Of a DNA stretch of 64,000 bases, positions 8,093 through 16,956 are shown piece after piece (within the stretch, counting starts at the first letter, position 1; each line of letters opens with the position of its first letter). This DNA comes from Alphaproteobacteria bacterium (GTDB taxonomy: Bacteria > Pseudomonadota > Alphaproteobacteria > Reyranellales > Reyranellaceae): contig JAHBYP010000004.1 in NCBI GenBank assembly GCA_019635875.1, forward strand, positions 565,701-629,700. Reading direction: 5' to 3'. A program made the translations under genes and the position numbers. Below the pieces are notes generated by a model. The model had not been told where the DNA came from, did no database searches, and saw nothing but the letters and a program-made list of their open reading frames with translations.

Positions 8093-8972
8093 CCGCCGCG
8101 CGGATCGCGGCGATCACCTCGGCGTGCACCTCGGGCGGCATGCCGTCGACCGTCGCCTCGGCCTTGCGCGTCACGCCATCCACCGTGCCGCCCTCGCGCA
8201 CAAGGCGTTCGAGCAGGCGCGCGTCGTGCTCCGCGTCCAGCGACTCCAGCAGCACCGGCGCCAGCGCCGGCATCACCGCCGCCAGCGCGCCGACCAGGCC
8301 GTAACCGCCCCAGTTGGAGACGCCGGCGACAATCAGGTCGTCGGCCGCGGTGGCGCAGGCGATGCGCTCGCCGTTGGGCACGGTGCGCGCGATCAGCTCG
8401 GGCGCCAGGCTGCCCATGCCGATCTCGTTGCCGCCGTCGCCGATGGCGATGCGCCGCCATTTGCCGGCGAGGAACAGATCGTCGAGCGCCGGCGTGAAGG
8501 CCGAGACGTCCTCGCCGCGCATGTTGCGCGGCCTGCCGTCGCGCGCGCGGCCGCAGCGCTCGATCGAGATCACATGCGTGATGCCCGCGTCGATCCATCG
8601 TCTCGCCACCGTCGCGGCATCGTCGAGATCGACCGGCACGTCGGCGGCGCGCGGCAGCGCGGCCAGCGCCACCCGGCAGGCCGGCGCGCACAGCGCATCG
8701 GTCGCCAGCCGCACCGGCCAGCCGGCGGCGCGGAAGGCGGCGGCCATGTGCGCCATGCCGCCGGGCCCGTCGGTCTCGGGGCGCGGCCCCTGCTCCGTCG
8801 GCACGGCGAAGCCGGTGATCAGGCCGACGCGCGGCGCGTGCACCTCGGCGATCGACTCGACGGCGCGCAGCAGATTACCCGCAGTGGCCGCCATCAGCGG
8901 CGCGGCGCCGCGGCCGACCTCGCGGCAGATCACCGCCTCGATGGCGGCGACGCGATCCTGGGGACGCCTCAT
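8082..8972 (-). CDS. DUF4392 (D-glutamate cyclase-like C-terminal domain) protein
   Basis: Protein of 296 residues matching the DUF4392 family, the domain found at the C-terminus of mitochondrial D-glutamate cyclase (human DGLUCY). The conserved features seen are GLITGFAVP near the start, TDGPGG, the ERCGRARDGRPRNMRGEDVS segment, and the hallmark IGDGGNEIGMG followed by VSNWGGYG. Free-standing bacterial members exist; activity of this one, presumably D-glutamate/5-oxoproline interconversion, is inferred only. The start at 8972 (MRRPQDRV) overlaps the cyclase stop as ATGA, so it is the translationally coupled second gene of a two-gene operon. Confidence 0.8.
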   Translation of the reverse strand: MRRPQDRVAAIEAVICREVGRGAAPLMAATAGNLLRAVESIAEVHAPRVGLITGFAVPTEQGPRPETDGPGGMAHMAAAFRAAGWPVRLATDALCAPACRVALAALPRAADVPVDLDDAATVARRWIDAGITHVISIERCGRARDGRPRNMRGEDVSAFTPALDDLFLAGKWRRIAIGDGGNEIGMGSLAPELIARTVPNGERIACATAADDLIVAGVSNWGGYGLVGALAAVMPALAPVLLESLDAEHDARLLERLVREGGTVDGVTRKAEATVDGMPPEVHAEVIAAIRAAAIG

Positions 8973-11239
8973 TTGTCTTTGGCCACGAAGACGCCATCCC
9001 AGATCGGCGGCGGTGCGGCGATCAGCTTCTTGGTCCGCTTGCGCATCACGTCGTGATAGCCGTTGACCCAGCCCGCCGCCTCGGCGGCCACCTTGGCCGC
9101 GCGCACGCGCGCGAGCGCCTCCTCGAAATCGCCTGCCCTGTACGCCACCAGAAACGCCTCCTGCTTCTCGAGCAACGCCGCGAACGCCGGCGTGGCCGCC
9201 ATCGCCCGGTCGCCGGCCAGCGCATAGATGCGCTCTGGCTCGGTCTTTCCCTTGACCTGGATGAGGTCGATCTCGACCAGCGCGAACTCTCCGACCGCCT
9301 TCGCCGTGGCCTCGCCGAGGATCGTGCCAACGGCGTAGGTCTTGCACTGGCCCTCCAGGCGCGAGGCGAGATTGACCGAATCGCCCAGCAGGGTATAGGC
9401 GAAGCGCTGCGTGCTGCCGAAATTGCCCACCGAGGCCACACCCGTGTTGATGCCGATGCCCATCATCACCGGGATGTGGTTGCGCCCCTGCTCGTGCGCC
9501 TCGCGCCGCCACTCGACGTTGAGCTCGGCCAGGCGGCGTGTCATGACCAGCGCCGCCTCGCAGGCATTTCTCGGATGATGCTTCAGCTCGAGCGGCGCGT
9601 TCCAGAACGCCATGATGTTGTCGCCCATGTACTTGTCGACCGTGCCGTGCGCCTCGAGGATGATGTCGGTCATCGGCGTCAGGAAGCGGTTCATGAACAC
9701 CGCCAGGCCCTGCGGGTCGAACTGCTCGGCGATGGTCGTGAAGCCGCGCACGTCGGTGAACATCACGGTGATCTCGCGCTGCTCGCCGCCCAGCTTGAGC
9801 TGATCGGGATTGCGCGCCAGCTGGGAAACGAGATCGGGCGAGAGGTACATGCCGAAGGCGCCGCGGATGCGCGCCCGCTCCGCCTCGGCCCGCATGAAGC
9901 TGAAGGCCGAGCCCACGGCATAGACCGCCGCGAGCGTCGCGGCCGGATAGATCGGATCGAGCAGCAGGCGGCTCGACCAGAAAACGAGCCACGGCCCGAA
10001 CACGGCGATGGCGATGGCGAGCAGCGCACCCAGCGCCATCTGCCCGCCGCCCAGCCGCGGCACCAGCACCACGAAGATCGCGCCGACCAGAACGATGAAA
10101 ACCAGCTCCAGCCCGGTGGCGAAGTCGGGTCGCAGCAGGTACACGCCCGACAGCACCTGCTCGACGATCTGGGCGTGGACCTCGACGCCCGGCACGTTGG
10201 CCGCGATCGGCGTGTTGCGCAGGTCCTTCAGGCCCAGCGCACTGGTGCCGATGAAGACGATGTGGCCGTCGATCCTGTCGGCCGGCACGCTGCCGTCGAG
10301 CACCGCCCTGGCAGACACGTAGCGCGACCGCCGATGTCCCGAATCATAGAGCGTGATGCGGCCCTGGGCGTCGGTCGGGATCTCGACCTGCCCGACCTTG
10401 ATCGAAACCATGCCGGTGCGCACGCCGAAGGCGACCTGCCCGCTGGCATTGGAGCTCTTGGCGATGTAGGTGCTGGCGTCCTGCGCCACGCGCAGGGTCT
10501 CGATCGCCAGCGCCGGATAGGGCTCGCTCTGCCCGCCCAGCCGGAACAGCATCGGCACGCGGCGCACCACGCCGGCATCGCTCGACGGATCGGGATCGGT
10601 GTTGACGCTGCCCAGTCCCTTCGCCGCCTGCTCGAGGATGTCGAGCGGCTTCACCGAGCCCGGCCAGATCGGCAGGAAGCCGCGCGGATCGTCACCGGCG
10701 GCGGCGAAGCCGTTCTTGCGCCGGGGCGGGGTGCCGCGCGCCACCGGCTCGAAGCCGAAGCCCAGCACGCTTCTGGAGCCCGCGAGCGCCGCGGCGAAGA
10801 CCACGTCGTTGTCGGGAAACGTGGTGACGATGCGGTTGAGCGTCTCCGGATCGGTGAAGCTCGCCAGGTCGCGCGCCAGGCGCGGGATCGAGGAGCGGTC
10901 GGGCTCGGCGAAGATCACGTCGAAGGCGATGACCAGCGCACCCTTCTCGACCAGTCGCTCGGTCAGGCGCGCCACTATGGTGCGCGGCCAGGGCCACTGG
11001 CCATGCGCCGCCAGCGCCTCCTCGTCGATATCGACGATGCGCACCGGCATGTCGGCCGGCACCGCGCGCGGCTGGATACGCTGGAAGGTGTCGAAGGCGA
11101 AGTCGCGCAGCCGGGTGACGGCGGCCGGATCGGCGGCGCGCAGCAGCAGCGCTCCGACCAGCACCGCCAGGGACGCCAGCAGCGGCAGGCGCGCGGCCAG
11201 GAACCGGCGCAGGCGCTTCACGGAATGGCAACGTCGCAC
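8969..11239 (-). CDS. CHASE2 domain adenylate/guanylate cyclase
   Basis: Membrane class III nucleotide cyclase of 756 residues. A transmembrane helix at about 16-34 is followed by a periplasmic CHASE2 sensor (about 45-350, with VRIVDIDEEALAAHGQWPWP and the IVFIGTSALGLKD motif). Three membrane helices (about 375-447) follow, then a cyclase catalytic domain (about 488-680). The catalytic domain has both metal-binding Asp residues (D496 in FTDVRGF and D540 in KYMGDN), the lysine of DKYMGD (K536) and the GDSVNLASRLE region. It should make cAMP or cGMP in response to an unknown periplasmic signal. The C-terminal tail (690-756) is a charged helix. It is coupled to the DUF4392 gene. Confidence 0.92.
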   Translation of the reverse strand: MRRCHSVKRLRRFLAARLPLLASLAVLVGALLLRAADPAAVTRLRDFAFDTFQRIQPRAVPADMPVRIVDIDEEALAAHGQWPWPRTIVARLTERLVEKGALVIAFDVIFAEPDRSSIPRLARDLASFTDPETLNRIVTTFPDNDVVFAAALAGSRSVLGFGFEPVARGTPPRRKNGFAAAGDDPRGFLPIWPGSVKPLDILEQAAKGLGSVNTDPDPSSDAGVVRRVPMLFRLGGQSEPYPALAIETLRVAQDASTYIAKSSNASGQVAFGVRTGMVSIKVGQVEIPTDAQGRITLYDSGHRRSRYVSARAVLDGSVPADRIDGHIVFIGTSALGLKDLRNTPIAANVPGVEVHAQIVEQVLSGVYLLRPDFATGLELVFIVLVGAIFVVLVPRLGGGQMALGALLAIAIAVFGPWLVFWSSRLLLDPIYPAATLAAVYAVGSAFSFMRAEAERARIRGAFGMYLSPDLVSQLARNPDQLKLGGEQREITVMFTDVRGFTTIAEQFDPQGLAVFMNRFLTPMTDIILEAHGTVDKYMGDNIMAFWNAPLELKHHPRNACEAALVMTRRLAELNVEWRREAHEQGRNHIPVMMGIGINTGVASVGNFGSTQRFAYTLLGDSVNLASRLEGQCKTYAVGTILGEATAKAVGEFALVEIDLIQVKGKTEPERIYALAGDRAMAATPAFAALLEKQEAFLVAYRAGDFEEALARVRAAKVAAEAAGWVNGYHDVMRKRTKKLIAAPPPIWDGVFVAKDK

Positions 11240-11321
11240 GACATCGGCGTGACATTAGCGCAGAGCAGCATGAGCGAAGCGAAAAAGTGACGTTGCCGAA
11301 GCCGCGTGCTAAGTCGCGCGC

Positions 11322-12239
11322 ATGTTCGGTCAAGCCGCATTGGGCGCCACCGACCGGCACGTCGTCTACGGCATCTACGCCAAGTTCGGGGCCATCGTGG
11401 TGTTCGCCGGGATGGACACGCTGGTGAAGTGGCTGGGCGGCGGCTATCCGGTGGCGCAGGTCCTGCTCTTCCGCAGCGCCCTCGCCTTCATCCCGATCCT
11501 GATCATGATGTCGATGAGCGTCGGCGTTGCCGCCCTGCGCACGCGCCAGCCCGGCACGCAGGCGATTCGCGCGGTTTGCGGCCTGGCGGCGACCTTCGGC
11601 TTCTTCTGGGCCTTCCCGCGCGCGCCGCTGGTCGACGTCTACGCCATATCCTTCGCCGCGCCCTTCTTCATGGCGGCGCTGTCGATCCCGCTCCTCGGCG
11701 AGCAGGTCGGCTGGCGTCGCTGGAGCGCGATCGGCGTCGGCTTCATCGGCGTCATGGTCATCCTCAATCCCGGCGCCGGAATCGGCATCGTCTCGATGGT
11801 CACCCTGGGCGCGACCTTCATCTACGCCTTCAATATCGTCCTGCTGCGCCGCATCGCGCGCACCGACCGCGACGAGTCCTCGATGTTCTACTACGGCACC
11901 GCCTGCCTGGTGGTGTTCGGCGGCCTGTGCCTGGTCGACCCTGACACGCATTGGCGCGATCCGGACGGCTGGGACTGGCTGTGGCTGGCGGCGGTCGGGC
12001 TGATGGGCGGCGTCGGCCAGATCTTCTCGACCCGCGCGCTCAGGCTGGCGCCGCCCTCGGTGCTGGCGCCCTTCGAGTACACCGCCATCATCTTCGCCTT
12101 CGGCTTTGGCTGGATCTTCTTCCACGAGCTGCCGGGCGACAGCGTGTGGTATGGCCTGCCGCTGGTGATCGGCTCCGGGCTGTACATCCTCTACCGCGAG
12201 AGCGTGCGGGCCCGCAGCGCCGGCGCTGCCAAAGACTAA
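11322..12239 (+). CDS. DMT superfamily transporter (EamA)
   Basis: Inner-membrane drug/metabolite transporter of 305 residues with about ten hydrophobic helices in two EamA repeats. The first repeat starts around residue 20 (FGAIVVFAGMDTLVKWL) and the second around 155 (MVTLGATFIYAFNIVLLRRIAR). The C-terminal end FEYTAIIFAFGFGWIFFHELP is the usual last-helix motif of RhaT/EamA proteins. The substrate is unknown; relatives export amino acids or metabolites. It is divergent from the cyclase gene and convergent with sapC, overlapping it by 4 bases. Confidence 0.87.
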   Translation: MFGQAALGATDRHVVYGIYAKFGAIVVFAGMDTLVKWLGGGYPVAQVLLFRSALAFIPILIMMSMSVGVAALRTRQPGTQAIRAVCGLAATFGFFWAFPRAPLVDVYAISFAAPFFMAALSIPLLGEQVGWRRWSAIGVGFIGVMVILNPGAGIGIVSMVTLGATFIYAFNIVLLRRIARTDRDESSMFYYGTACLVVFGGLCLVDPDTHWRDPDGWDWLWLAAVGLMGGVGQIFSTRALRLAPPSVLAPFEYTAIIFAFGFGWIFFHELPGDSVWYGLPLVIGSGLYILYRESVRARSAGAAKD

Positions 12240-13009
12240 CCCCGCCTGGCCCCGACCTCGACGGCGGGCGGCTTCTTGCTGGCCAGCGCCGCCAGGCCGT
12301 TCCAGCCGCCCAGCGAGAAGAAATGGGCGTAGACCCAGGCGAGCCAGCCCTGGTCGCGCCAGGTCTTCAGCACCAGCGCCGGCAGCGCCTTGAACTTCTC
12401 CTCGTCGATCACCTTGAAGCCACCCAGGCTCAGGCGCTCGCCGCCGGCCAGCACGGCATTGGCGCGATTGTCGGCCAGCAGGTCGTGCTCAAGCAGCGAG
12501 TCGACGAACTCCAGGGTCTGCCTGAAATTGGCCTGGTAGGCGCCGCAGAACTGCAGGGCGCCGTTGACCAGCGGCGTGGGCTTGCCGGCCTCGTCGAACA
12601 GCTTGTGCGGGCCGTCGTCGACCAGCAGGCCGCTGCCCTCGTCGATCGCCAGGATCAGCTTGTCCTCGGGCGCCTCGATGAAGACGAAGGGGTAACGCCG
12701 GACATAGGCCGGCACGTAGATGCCCTCGACCCAGCGCCCGTCGGCGCCGACGAACAGGTTCTCGTCGACCCGCAGGCCCAGGACGGCGGCCGGGAACGGC
12801 TTGCCGGTGCCGGTGAAGACGATCGGGTAGTGGCGCTGGGCGATGGGAAACTCGACGCCGTTGACCGGCACCGAGTTGGCCGCCCGGGCGAAGGCGAAGC
12901 TGGCGTTGTCCTTCAGCCGGCTGGAGCCGTGGGTCTTGGCATCCAGCGGCCGGGGCTGCTTGTAGAACAGCGGCAGGGCGGACTGGGCGGCCGGAGGGGC
13001 GTCGACCAT
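12236..13009 (-). CDS. SapC family protein
   Basis: Protein of 257 residues in the SapC family, named from a gene near Campylobacter S-layer genes; the biochemical function is unknown. Conserved parts include the N-terminal LPLFYKQPRPLD, FPIAQRHYPIVFT, then VPAYVRRYPFVFIEAPEDKL and IDEGSGLL in the centre. No signal peptide or membrane helix is visible, so it is probably cytosolic. It is monocistronic and divergent from erpA. Such genes are common as single copies in alphaproteobacteria, which fits the presumed host. Confidence 0.85.
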   Translation of the reverse strand: MVDAPPAAQSALPLFYKQPRPLDAKTHGSSRLKDNASFAFARAANSVPVNGVEFPIAQRHYPIVFTGTGKPFPAAVLGLRVDENLFVGADGRWVEGIYVPAYVRRYPFVFIEAPEDKLILAIDEGSGLLVDDGPHKLFDEAGKPTPLVNGALQFCGAYQANFRQTLEFVDSLLEHDLLADNRANAVLAGGERLSLGGFKVIDEEKFKALPALVLKTWRDQGWLAWVYAHFFSLGGWNGLAALASKKPPAVEVGARRG

Positions 13010-13096
13010 GGGATTTCCCTATTCCTTATGGTGCGGCAGACGGCGCGACCTTATCACGGTGCCACCGGCCCACCCAAACCCTTACGCCGCATGAGG

Positions 13097-13125
13097 TTGA
13101 CAGGGAGTGCCGAGACCCCACATTT
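13097..13125 (+). promoter_or_regulatory. Candidate promoter for erpA
   Basis: A perfect -35 box TTGACA at 13097-13102 is followed 17 bases later by ACATTT, a weak -10 box. It lies about 50 bases upstream of the erpA start in the divergent region shared with sapC. Only the -35 box is convincing. Confidence 0.35.
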
Positions 13126-13173
13126 AGGCGGCAGCAACGCCGAGCGCGGCCCCGGGGCCGCCGGAGACAAGAG

Positions 13174-13509
13174 ATGAGCGAACCCCTGGGCGTGGTCCTG
13201 ACCGACAGCGCCGCCCGCCGCATCGCCTACCTCGCCTCGCGCGAGCAGCAGCCCTCGATGCTGCGCGTCGCCGTGCTGGGCGGCGGCTGCTCGGGCTTCC
13301 AGTACAATTTCGACTTCGACACCCGGCGCAACGACGACGACGTGGTGATCGAGAAGAACGGCGCCACGGTGCTGATCGACAGCACCTCGCTGGAGTTCAT
13401 CAAGGGCAGCGAGATCGACTACGTCGACGAGATGGTCGGCGCCTCGTTCCAGGTGCGCAACCCCAACGCCACGTCGTCCTGCGGCTGCGGCTCCTCGTTC
13501 GCGGTCTGA
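13174..13509 (+). CDS. erpA: Iron-sulfur cluster insertion protein ErpA
   Basis: A-type Fe-S carrier (HesB/IscA fold) of 111 residues that passes [4Fe-4S]/[2Fe-2S] clusters to apoproteins in the cytosol. The three cluster ligands are present: C39 in VLGGGCSGFQY, and C102 and C104 in SSCGCGSSF at the C-terminus. IDYVDEMVGASFQVRNPNAT is the conserved stretch before the last cysteines. The start follows GGAGACAAGAG. It is adjacent to xth on the same strand with a family B repeat between, an order common in alphaproteobacteria. IscA is the alternative name, but the motif spacing fits ErpA. Confidence 0.92.
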   Translation: MSEPLGVVLTDSAARRIAYLASREQQPSMLRVAVLGGGCSGFQYNFDFDTRRNDDDVVIEKNGATVLIDSTSLEFIKGSEIDYVDEMVGASFQVRNPNATSSCGCGSSFAV

Positions 13510-13532
13510 GGCGTATTCAGTCGAATCGCCCG

Positions 13533-13600
13533 CCTGTCATCCCGAGCGAAGCGAGGGATCCAGGGCGGCTCTGGATTCCTCGCTGCGCTCGGAATGACAG
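13533..13600. repeat. Palindromic repeat, family B, copy 1
   Basis: Inverted ends CTGTCATCCCGAGCGAAGCG and CGCTGCGCTCGGAATGACAG flank a short centre (GGATCCAGGGCGGCTCTGGA), so the 68 bp fold on themselves. Near-identical units lie at 36828-36895 and 44828-44894. It sits between erpA and xth. Confidence 0.88.
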
Positions 13601-13635
13601 TCAACGCGCGCCGAGGCGTCGGCTAGAATGCCGGC

Positions 13636-14436
13636 ATGAAGATCGCGACCTGGAACATCAACTCGATCCGCCGGCGGGTCGGCAACCTCACCGACTGGCT
13701 GCAGCGCGCGCAGCCCGACATCGTCGTGCTGCAGGAGATCAAGTGCCAGGAGCCGCAATTCCCGCGGCTCGAGGTCGAGGGCGCCGGCTACAAATGCGAG
13801 ATCATCGGCCAGAAGACCTTCAACGGCGTCGCCATGCTCTCGCGCGTGCCGCCGATCGAGGTCACGGCGCGCGCCCTGCCGGGTGACGAAGCCGACGTGC
13901 AGTCGCGCTATGTCGAGGCGAAGTTCGTGACCACGGCCGGGCCGCTCAGGGTGGCCGGCATCTACCTGCCCAACGGCAATCCCGCCAACACCGAGAAATT
14001 CCCCTACAAGCTGGGCTTCATGCGCCGCCTGCGCGAGCGCGCGCGCGCCTTGCTGGGCGAGGAGGAGATGCTGGTGATGGGTGGCGACTACAACGTCTGC
14101 CCGACCGACAAGGACGTCTACGACCCGGCGGGCTGGGCCGACGACGCGCTGTGCCGGCCGGAGTCGCGCAGCGCCTTTCGCGCCATGCTCAACCTCGGCA
14201 TGACCGACGCCTATCGCTGCCTGCATCCCACCGAGCACGCCTACAGCTTCTGGGACTACCAGGCCGGCGCCTGGAACAAGGACAACGGCCTGCGCATCGA
14301 CCACCTGCTGCTCTCGCCGCAGGCCACCGACCGGCTGCGCGCCTGCGACATCGACAAGGCCGAGCGCGGCCGCGCCGAGCCGTCGGACCATGTGCCGGTG
14401 TGGTGCGTGCTCGACGCCGAGCTCTTGAGCGTGTGA
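13636..14436 (+). CDS. xth: Exodeoxyribonuclease III
   Basis: AP endonuclease/3'-5' exonuclease of the ExoIII family, 266 residues, acting in base excision repair. All catalytic motifs are visible: KIATWNINSIRRR (N7 region), LQEIKCQE (metal-binding Glu), GGDYNVCPTDKDVYDP (Asp/Asn of the active site), and the C-terminal SDHVPVW (catalytic His). Length and motif order match the XthA type. The ATG at 13636 starts exactly at the first conserved strand. It follows erpA; the two are probably in one transcription unit with a family B repeat between them. Confidence 0.94.
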   Translation: MKIATWNINSIRRRVGNLTDWLQRAQPDIVVLQEIKCQEPQFPRLEVEGAGYKCEIIGQKTFNGVAMLSRVPPIEVTARALPGDEADVQSRYVEAKFVTTAGPLRVAGIYLPNGNPANTEKFPYKLGFMRRLRERARALLGEEEMLVMGGDYNVCPTDKDVYDPAGWADDALCRPESRSAFRAMLNLGMTDAYRCLHPTEHAYSFWDYQAGAWNKDNGLRIDHLLLSPQATDRLRACDIDKAERGRAEPSDHVPVWCVLDAELLSV

Positions 14437-14440
14437 ACCC

Positions 14441-14463
14441 AACCTTCCCGGAGGGGGAAGGTT
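14441..14463. repeat. Half-unit of repeat family A
   Basis: AACCTTCCCGGAGGGGGAAG plus GTT is an imperfect palindrome just after the xth stop codon, equal to one arm of the family A element. A second solo arm, a perfect 21-bp palindrome, lies at 316-336. Placed here between convergent genes, it may serve as a terminator hairpin. Confidence 0.65.
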
Positions 14464-14470
14464 AGATGTG

Positions 14471-15661
14471 CTACGCCGCGGTGGCGTCCTCGAGGTACTG
14501 GCCGGACTCGAAGCGCACATAGGCGTCGGCCTCGTTAAAGGCCGTGCCGGCCGGATTGTCGCCGCGCGCCACGGCGTCGAGCTGGCGGCGCAGCAGCATG
14601 CGCAGCATCGACACGCCCTGGTCGCTCGACATCAGGTGCTCCTGCGAGTGGAAGGTGATGGCGCCCTGCCCGACCTGCGCCTCGGTGTCGCCGGGGAATT
14701 GCTGGTGCTCGGCTTCGCTCAGCTCGGCCCAGGTCTTGCCGTTGTACTTCGAGCGGAACTTCTTCAGCTCGCCCGCCTCGCGCACGCGGCCGGCGACGTA
14801 GATGCGGTAATGCGTGTCGTCGATCGGCAGGGTCCAGCCGATCGACTCGACCATGCCGAAGCGCTCGCCGACCTGCGGGTTGGCGACCACGCGCAGGGTC
14901 GGCAGCGCCGCCTCGGTGACGCGCCGGAAGAGGCGGCCGTCGGGCAGGCTCCGCACCGAAATCGCCTTCACGCTGATCGGCCCGTAGGCGAACTTCACCT
15001 TGGGGAAGCCCATCATGATCTGCGCGAATTGCGGGCCGCTGAAGCTGCCGTGCAGGATCGGCACGTGGTACGGGTCGACCACGTTCTCGTAGTGCTGCAG
15101 CCAGTTGCAGGGCGCGATCTGGATGCCGCCGGAGCCGATGCTCGAATCGTCGGTCTCGACGAACTCGCCCGGCCCCATCACCTCCAGCGGCTCGTAGCGC
15201 GGCAGCACCGGCTTGCGCTCGGGTGGCCCCATGTAGGCGAACACCAGGCCGTAGCGCTCCTCGACCGGATACCAGGGCTGGCGCACGCGCTGGCATTGCG
15301 CGCCGGTGGGATTGGGCTCGCAGGGCATCTCCAGGCAGTGGCCTTCGACGTCGAACAGCCAGCCGTGATAGCAGCAGCGTATGCCGCGCTCCTCGACCTT
15401 GCCGTAGTACAGCGTGGTGCCGCGATGGCAGCAGCGCGGATAGACCAGGCCGGCCCTGCCCTGCCCGTCGCGGAACAGGATCAGGTCCTCGCCCAGCACG
15501 CGCAGGGCGCGCGGCACCGACGTGGCGTCCGCGGCCAGCCCGACCGGATGCCAGTAGCGCCGCAGCAGCTCGCCCATCGGCGTGCCGCGCCCGACTTCCG
15601 TCAGGCGCGGATCGTAGGTCGGCGCCTTCAGGCCATACGCGGTTCCCTGATCGACACTCAT
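14471..15661 (-). CDS. Rieske-type aromatic ring-hydroxylating oxygenase
   Basis: Oxygenase alpha-subunit-like protein of 396 residues. The [2Fe-2S] Rieske ligands are C77-x-H79 (in RCCHRGTT) and C96-x-x-H99 (in RCCYHGW). The mononuclear iron site is the NWLQHYENVVDPYHVPILH segment with its two His; the bridging Asp is the one in VVDPYH. The layout matches phthalate dioxygenase/vanillate O-demethylase-like enzymes acting on aromatic substrates. The start at 15661 (MSVDQGTAY) is chosen because upstream residues are Arg/Ala-rich and run into the divergent promoter region. It is divergent from the nitronate monooxygenase gene. Confidence 0.9.
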   Translation of the reverse strand: MSVDQGTAYGLKAPTYDPRLTEVGRGTPMGELLRRYWHPVGLAADATSVPRALRVLGEDLILFRDGQGRAGLVYPRCCHRGTTLYYGKVEERGIRCCYHGWLFDVEGHCLEMPCEPNPTGAQCQRVRQPWYPVEERYGLVFAYMGPPERKPVLPRYEPLEVMGPGEFVETDDSSIGSGGIQIAPCNWLQHYENVVDPYHVPILHGSFSGPQFAQIMMGFPKVKFAYGPISVKAISVRSLPDGRLFRRVTEAALPTLRVVANPQVGERFGMVESIGWTLPIDDTHYRIYVAGRVREAGELKKFRSKYNGKTWAELSEAEHQQFPGDTEAQVGQGAITFHSQEHLMSSDQGVSMLRMLLRRQLDAVARGDNPAGTAFNEADAYVRFESGQYLEDATAA

Positions 15662-15790
15662 CGCTTCGCTCCACCTTCGCGCCGCAGGCGCCTCGCCCAC
15701 GTTCCCCCGGGCGGAATGGCGCGTCAACAGGGCGCGCCGGAGCATCGACAGCGATCTATAGTCGGCGGCGGACAGCGCAGGAGCCAAGCG

Positions 15791-16927
15791 ATGAAGTCGG
15801 CGCTATGCAAGGATCTCGGGATCGAGTTTCCGCTTTTCGCCTTCAGCCATTGCCGCGACGTGGTGGCGGCGGTCACCAATGCTGGCGGCATGGGCGTGCT
15901 GGGCGCCGTCGGCCACACGCCGCAATCCCTCGACATCGAGCTCAACTGGATCGACGAGAAGGTGAAGGGCAAGCCCTACGGCGTCGACCTACTGGTGCCC
16001 AACAGGATGGAAGCCAAGGAAGGCGGCGTCACGGCGGCCGAGCTCGAGGCCCGCATCCCGCCGGAGCATCGCCGCCACATCAGCGGCCTGCTCGAACGCC
16101 ACGGCATCGACACCACGGGCCTGTGGGACGCCGCACCGCCCGGCTCCTACGGCGAGAACCTGCGCGAGTCCGGTGCCGCGGCACTGCTGGACGTCGCCTT
16201 CGCGCACCCGATCGGGCTGGTGGTCAATGCGCTGGGCGTGCCGCCGCCGACGATGTTCGAGCATGCGCGCGCCAAGGGCGTACCGGTCGGCGCACTGACC
16301 GGCTCGAAGGAGCACGCGCTGCGCCATGCCGCGGCAGGCGTCGATATCCTCGTCGTCGCCGGCACCGAGGCCGGCGGCCATTGCGGCGAAATCTCGACGA
16401 TGGTGCTGATCCCCGAGGTGCTGCAGGCGATGGAGCCCTACCCGAACATCCGCGTGCTGGCCGCCGGCGGCATCGCCACCGGCCGCCAGATGGCTGCCTG
16501 CATGGCGATGGGCGCGCATGGGGCGTGGACCGCGTCGGTCTGGCTGACGACGGCGGAAGCCGAGACCAGCCCGACCGTGAAGCAGAAGATGCTGGCCGCC
16601 ACGTCACGCGACACCGTGCGCTCGCGCAGCCGCACGGGAAAATACACCCGCCAGCTGCGCTCGCCGTGGACCGATGCCTGGCAGGCCGAAGGCGCGCCCG
16701 ATCCGCTGCCCATGCCGCTGCAGGGGCTGGCGGTGCGACGCGCCTTCGCGCGCATCGACCAGCTGGCCGAGAGCGGCCATGCCGGCGCCAAGGCGCTCGC
16801 CACCTACTACGTCGGCCAGGCCGTCGGCCTGATGAACGCGGAGCAGTCAGCGCGCAGCGTGGTCTACGACTTCATGCGCGACTACGCCGAAGCCGTCGAG
16901 CGCCTGTCCGGCACGCTGGCGGATTGA
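15791..16927 (+). CDS. Nitronate monooxygenase family protein
   Basis: FMN-dependent 2-nitropropane dioxygenase/nitronate monooxygenase-like TIM barrel of 378 residues. Key parts are the N-terminal FSHCRDVVAAVTNAGGMGVLG (FMN-binding first strands), VAGTEAGGHCGEISTMVLIP with the His usually acting as catalytic base, and ILAAGGIATGRQMAACMAMGAHGAWT-like phosphate-binding loops in the second half. An ATG at 15791 with AGGAG upstream sets the start. Homologues oxidise nitronates, or act as enoyl reductases in polyunsaturated pathways. It is divergent from the Rieske oxygenase with 129 bases between them, so both may be regulated together. Confidence 0.87.
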   Translation: MKSALCKDLGIEFPLFAFSHCRDVVAAVTNAGGMGVLGAVGHTPQSLDIELNWIDEKVKGKPYGVDLLVPNRMEAKEGGVTAAELEARIPPEHRRHISGLLERHGIDTTGLWDAAPPGSYGENLRESGAAALLDVAFAHPIGLVVNALGVPPPTMFEHARAKGVPVGALTGSKEHALRHAAAGVDILVVAGTEAGGHCGEISTMVLIPEVLQAMEPYPNIRVLAAGGIATGRQMAACMAMGAHGAWTASVWLTTAEAETSPTVKQKMLAATSRDTVRSRSRTGKYTRQLRSPWTDAWQAEGAPDPLPMPLQGLAVRRAFARIDQLAESGHAGAKALATYYVGQAVGLMNAEQSARSVVYDFMRDYAEAVERLSGTLAD

Positions 16928-16956
16928 CGACGGACAGCATGGAACCGCACAAGGTC

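Noticed and set aside
14468..15790. N-terminal extension of the nitronate monooxygenase
   Set aside because: It is the antisense shadow of the Rieske oxygenase; the family start with AGGAG is at 15791.
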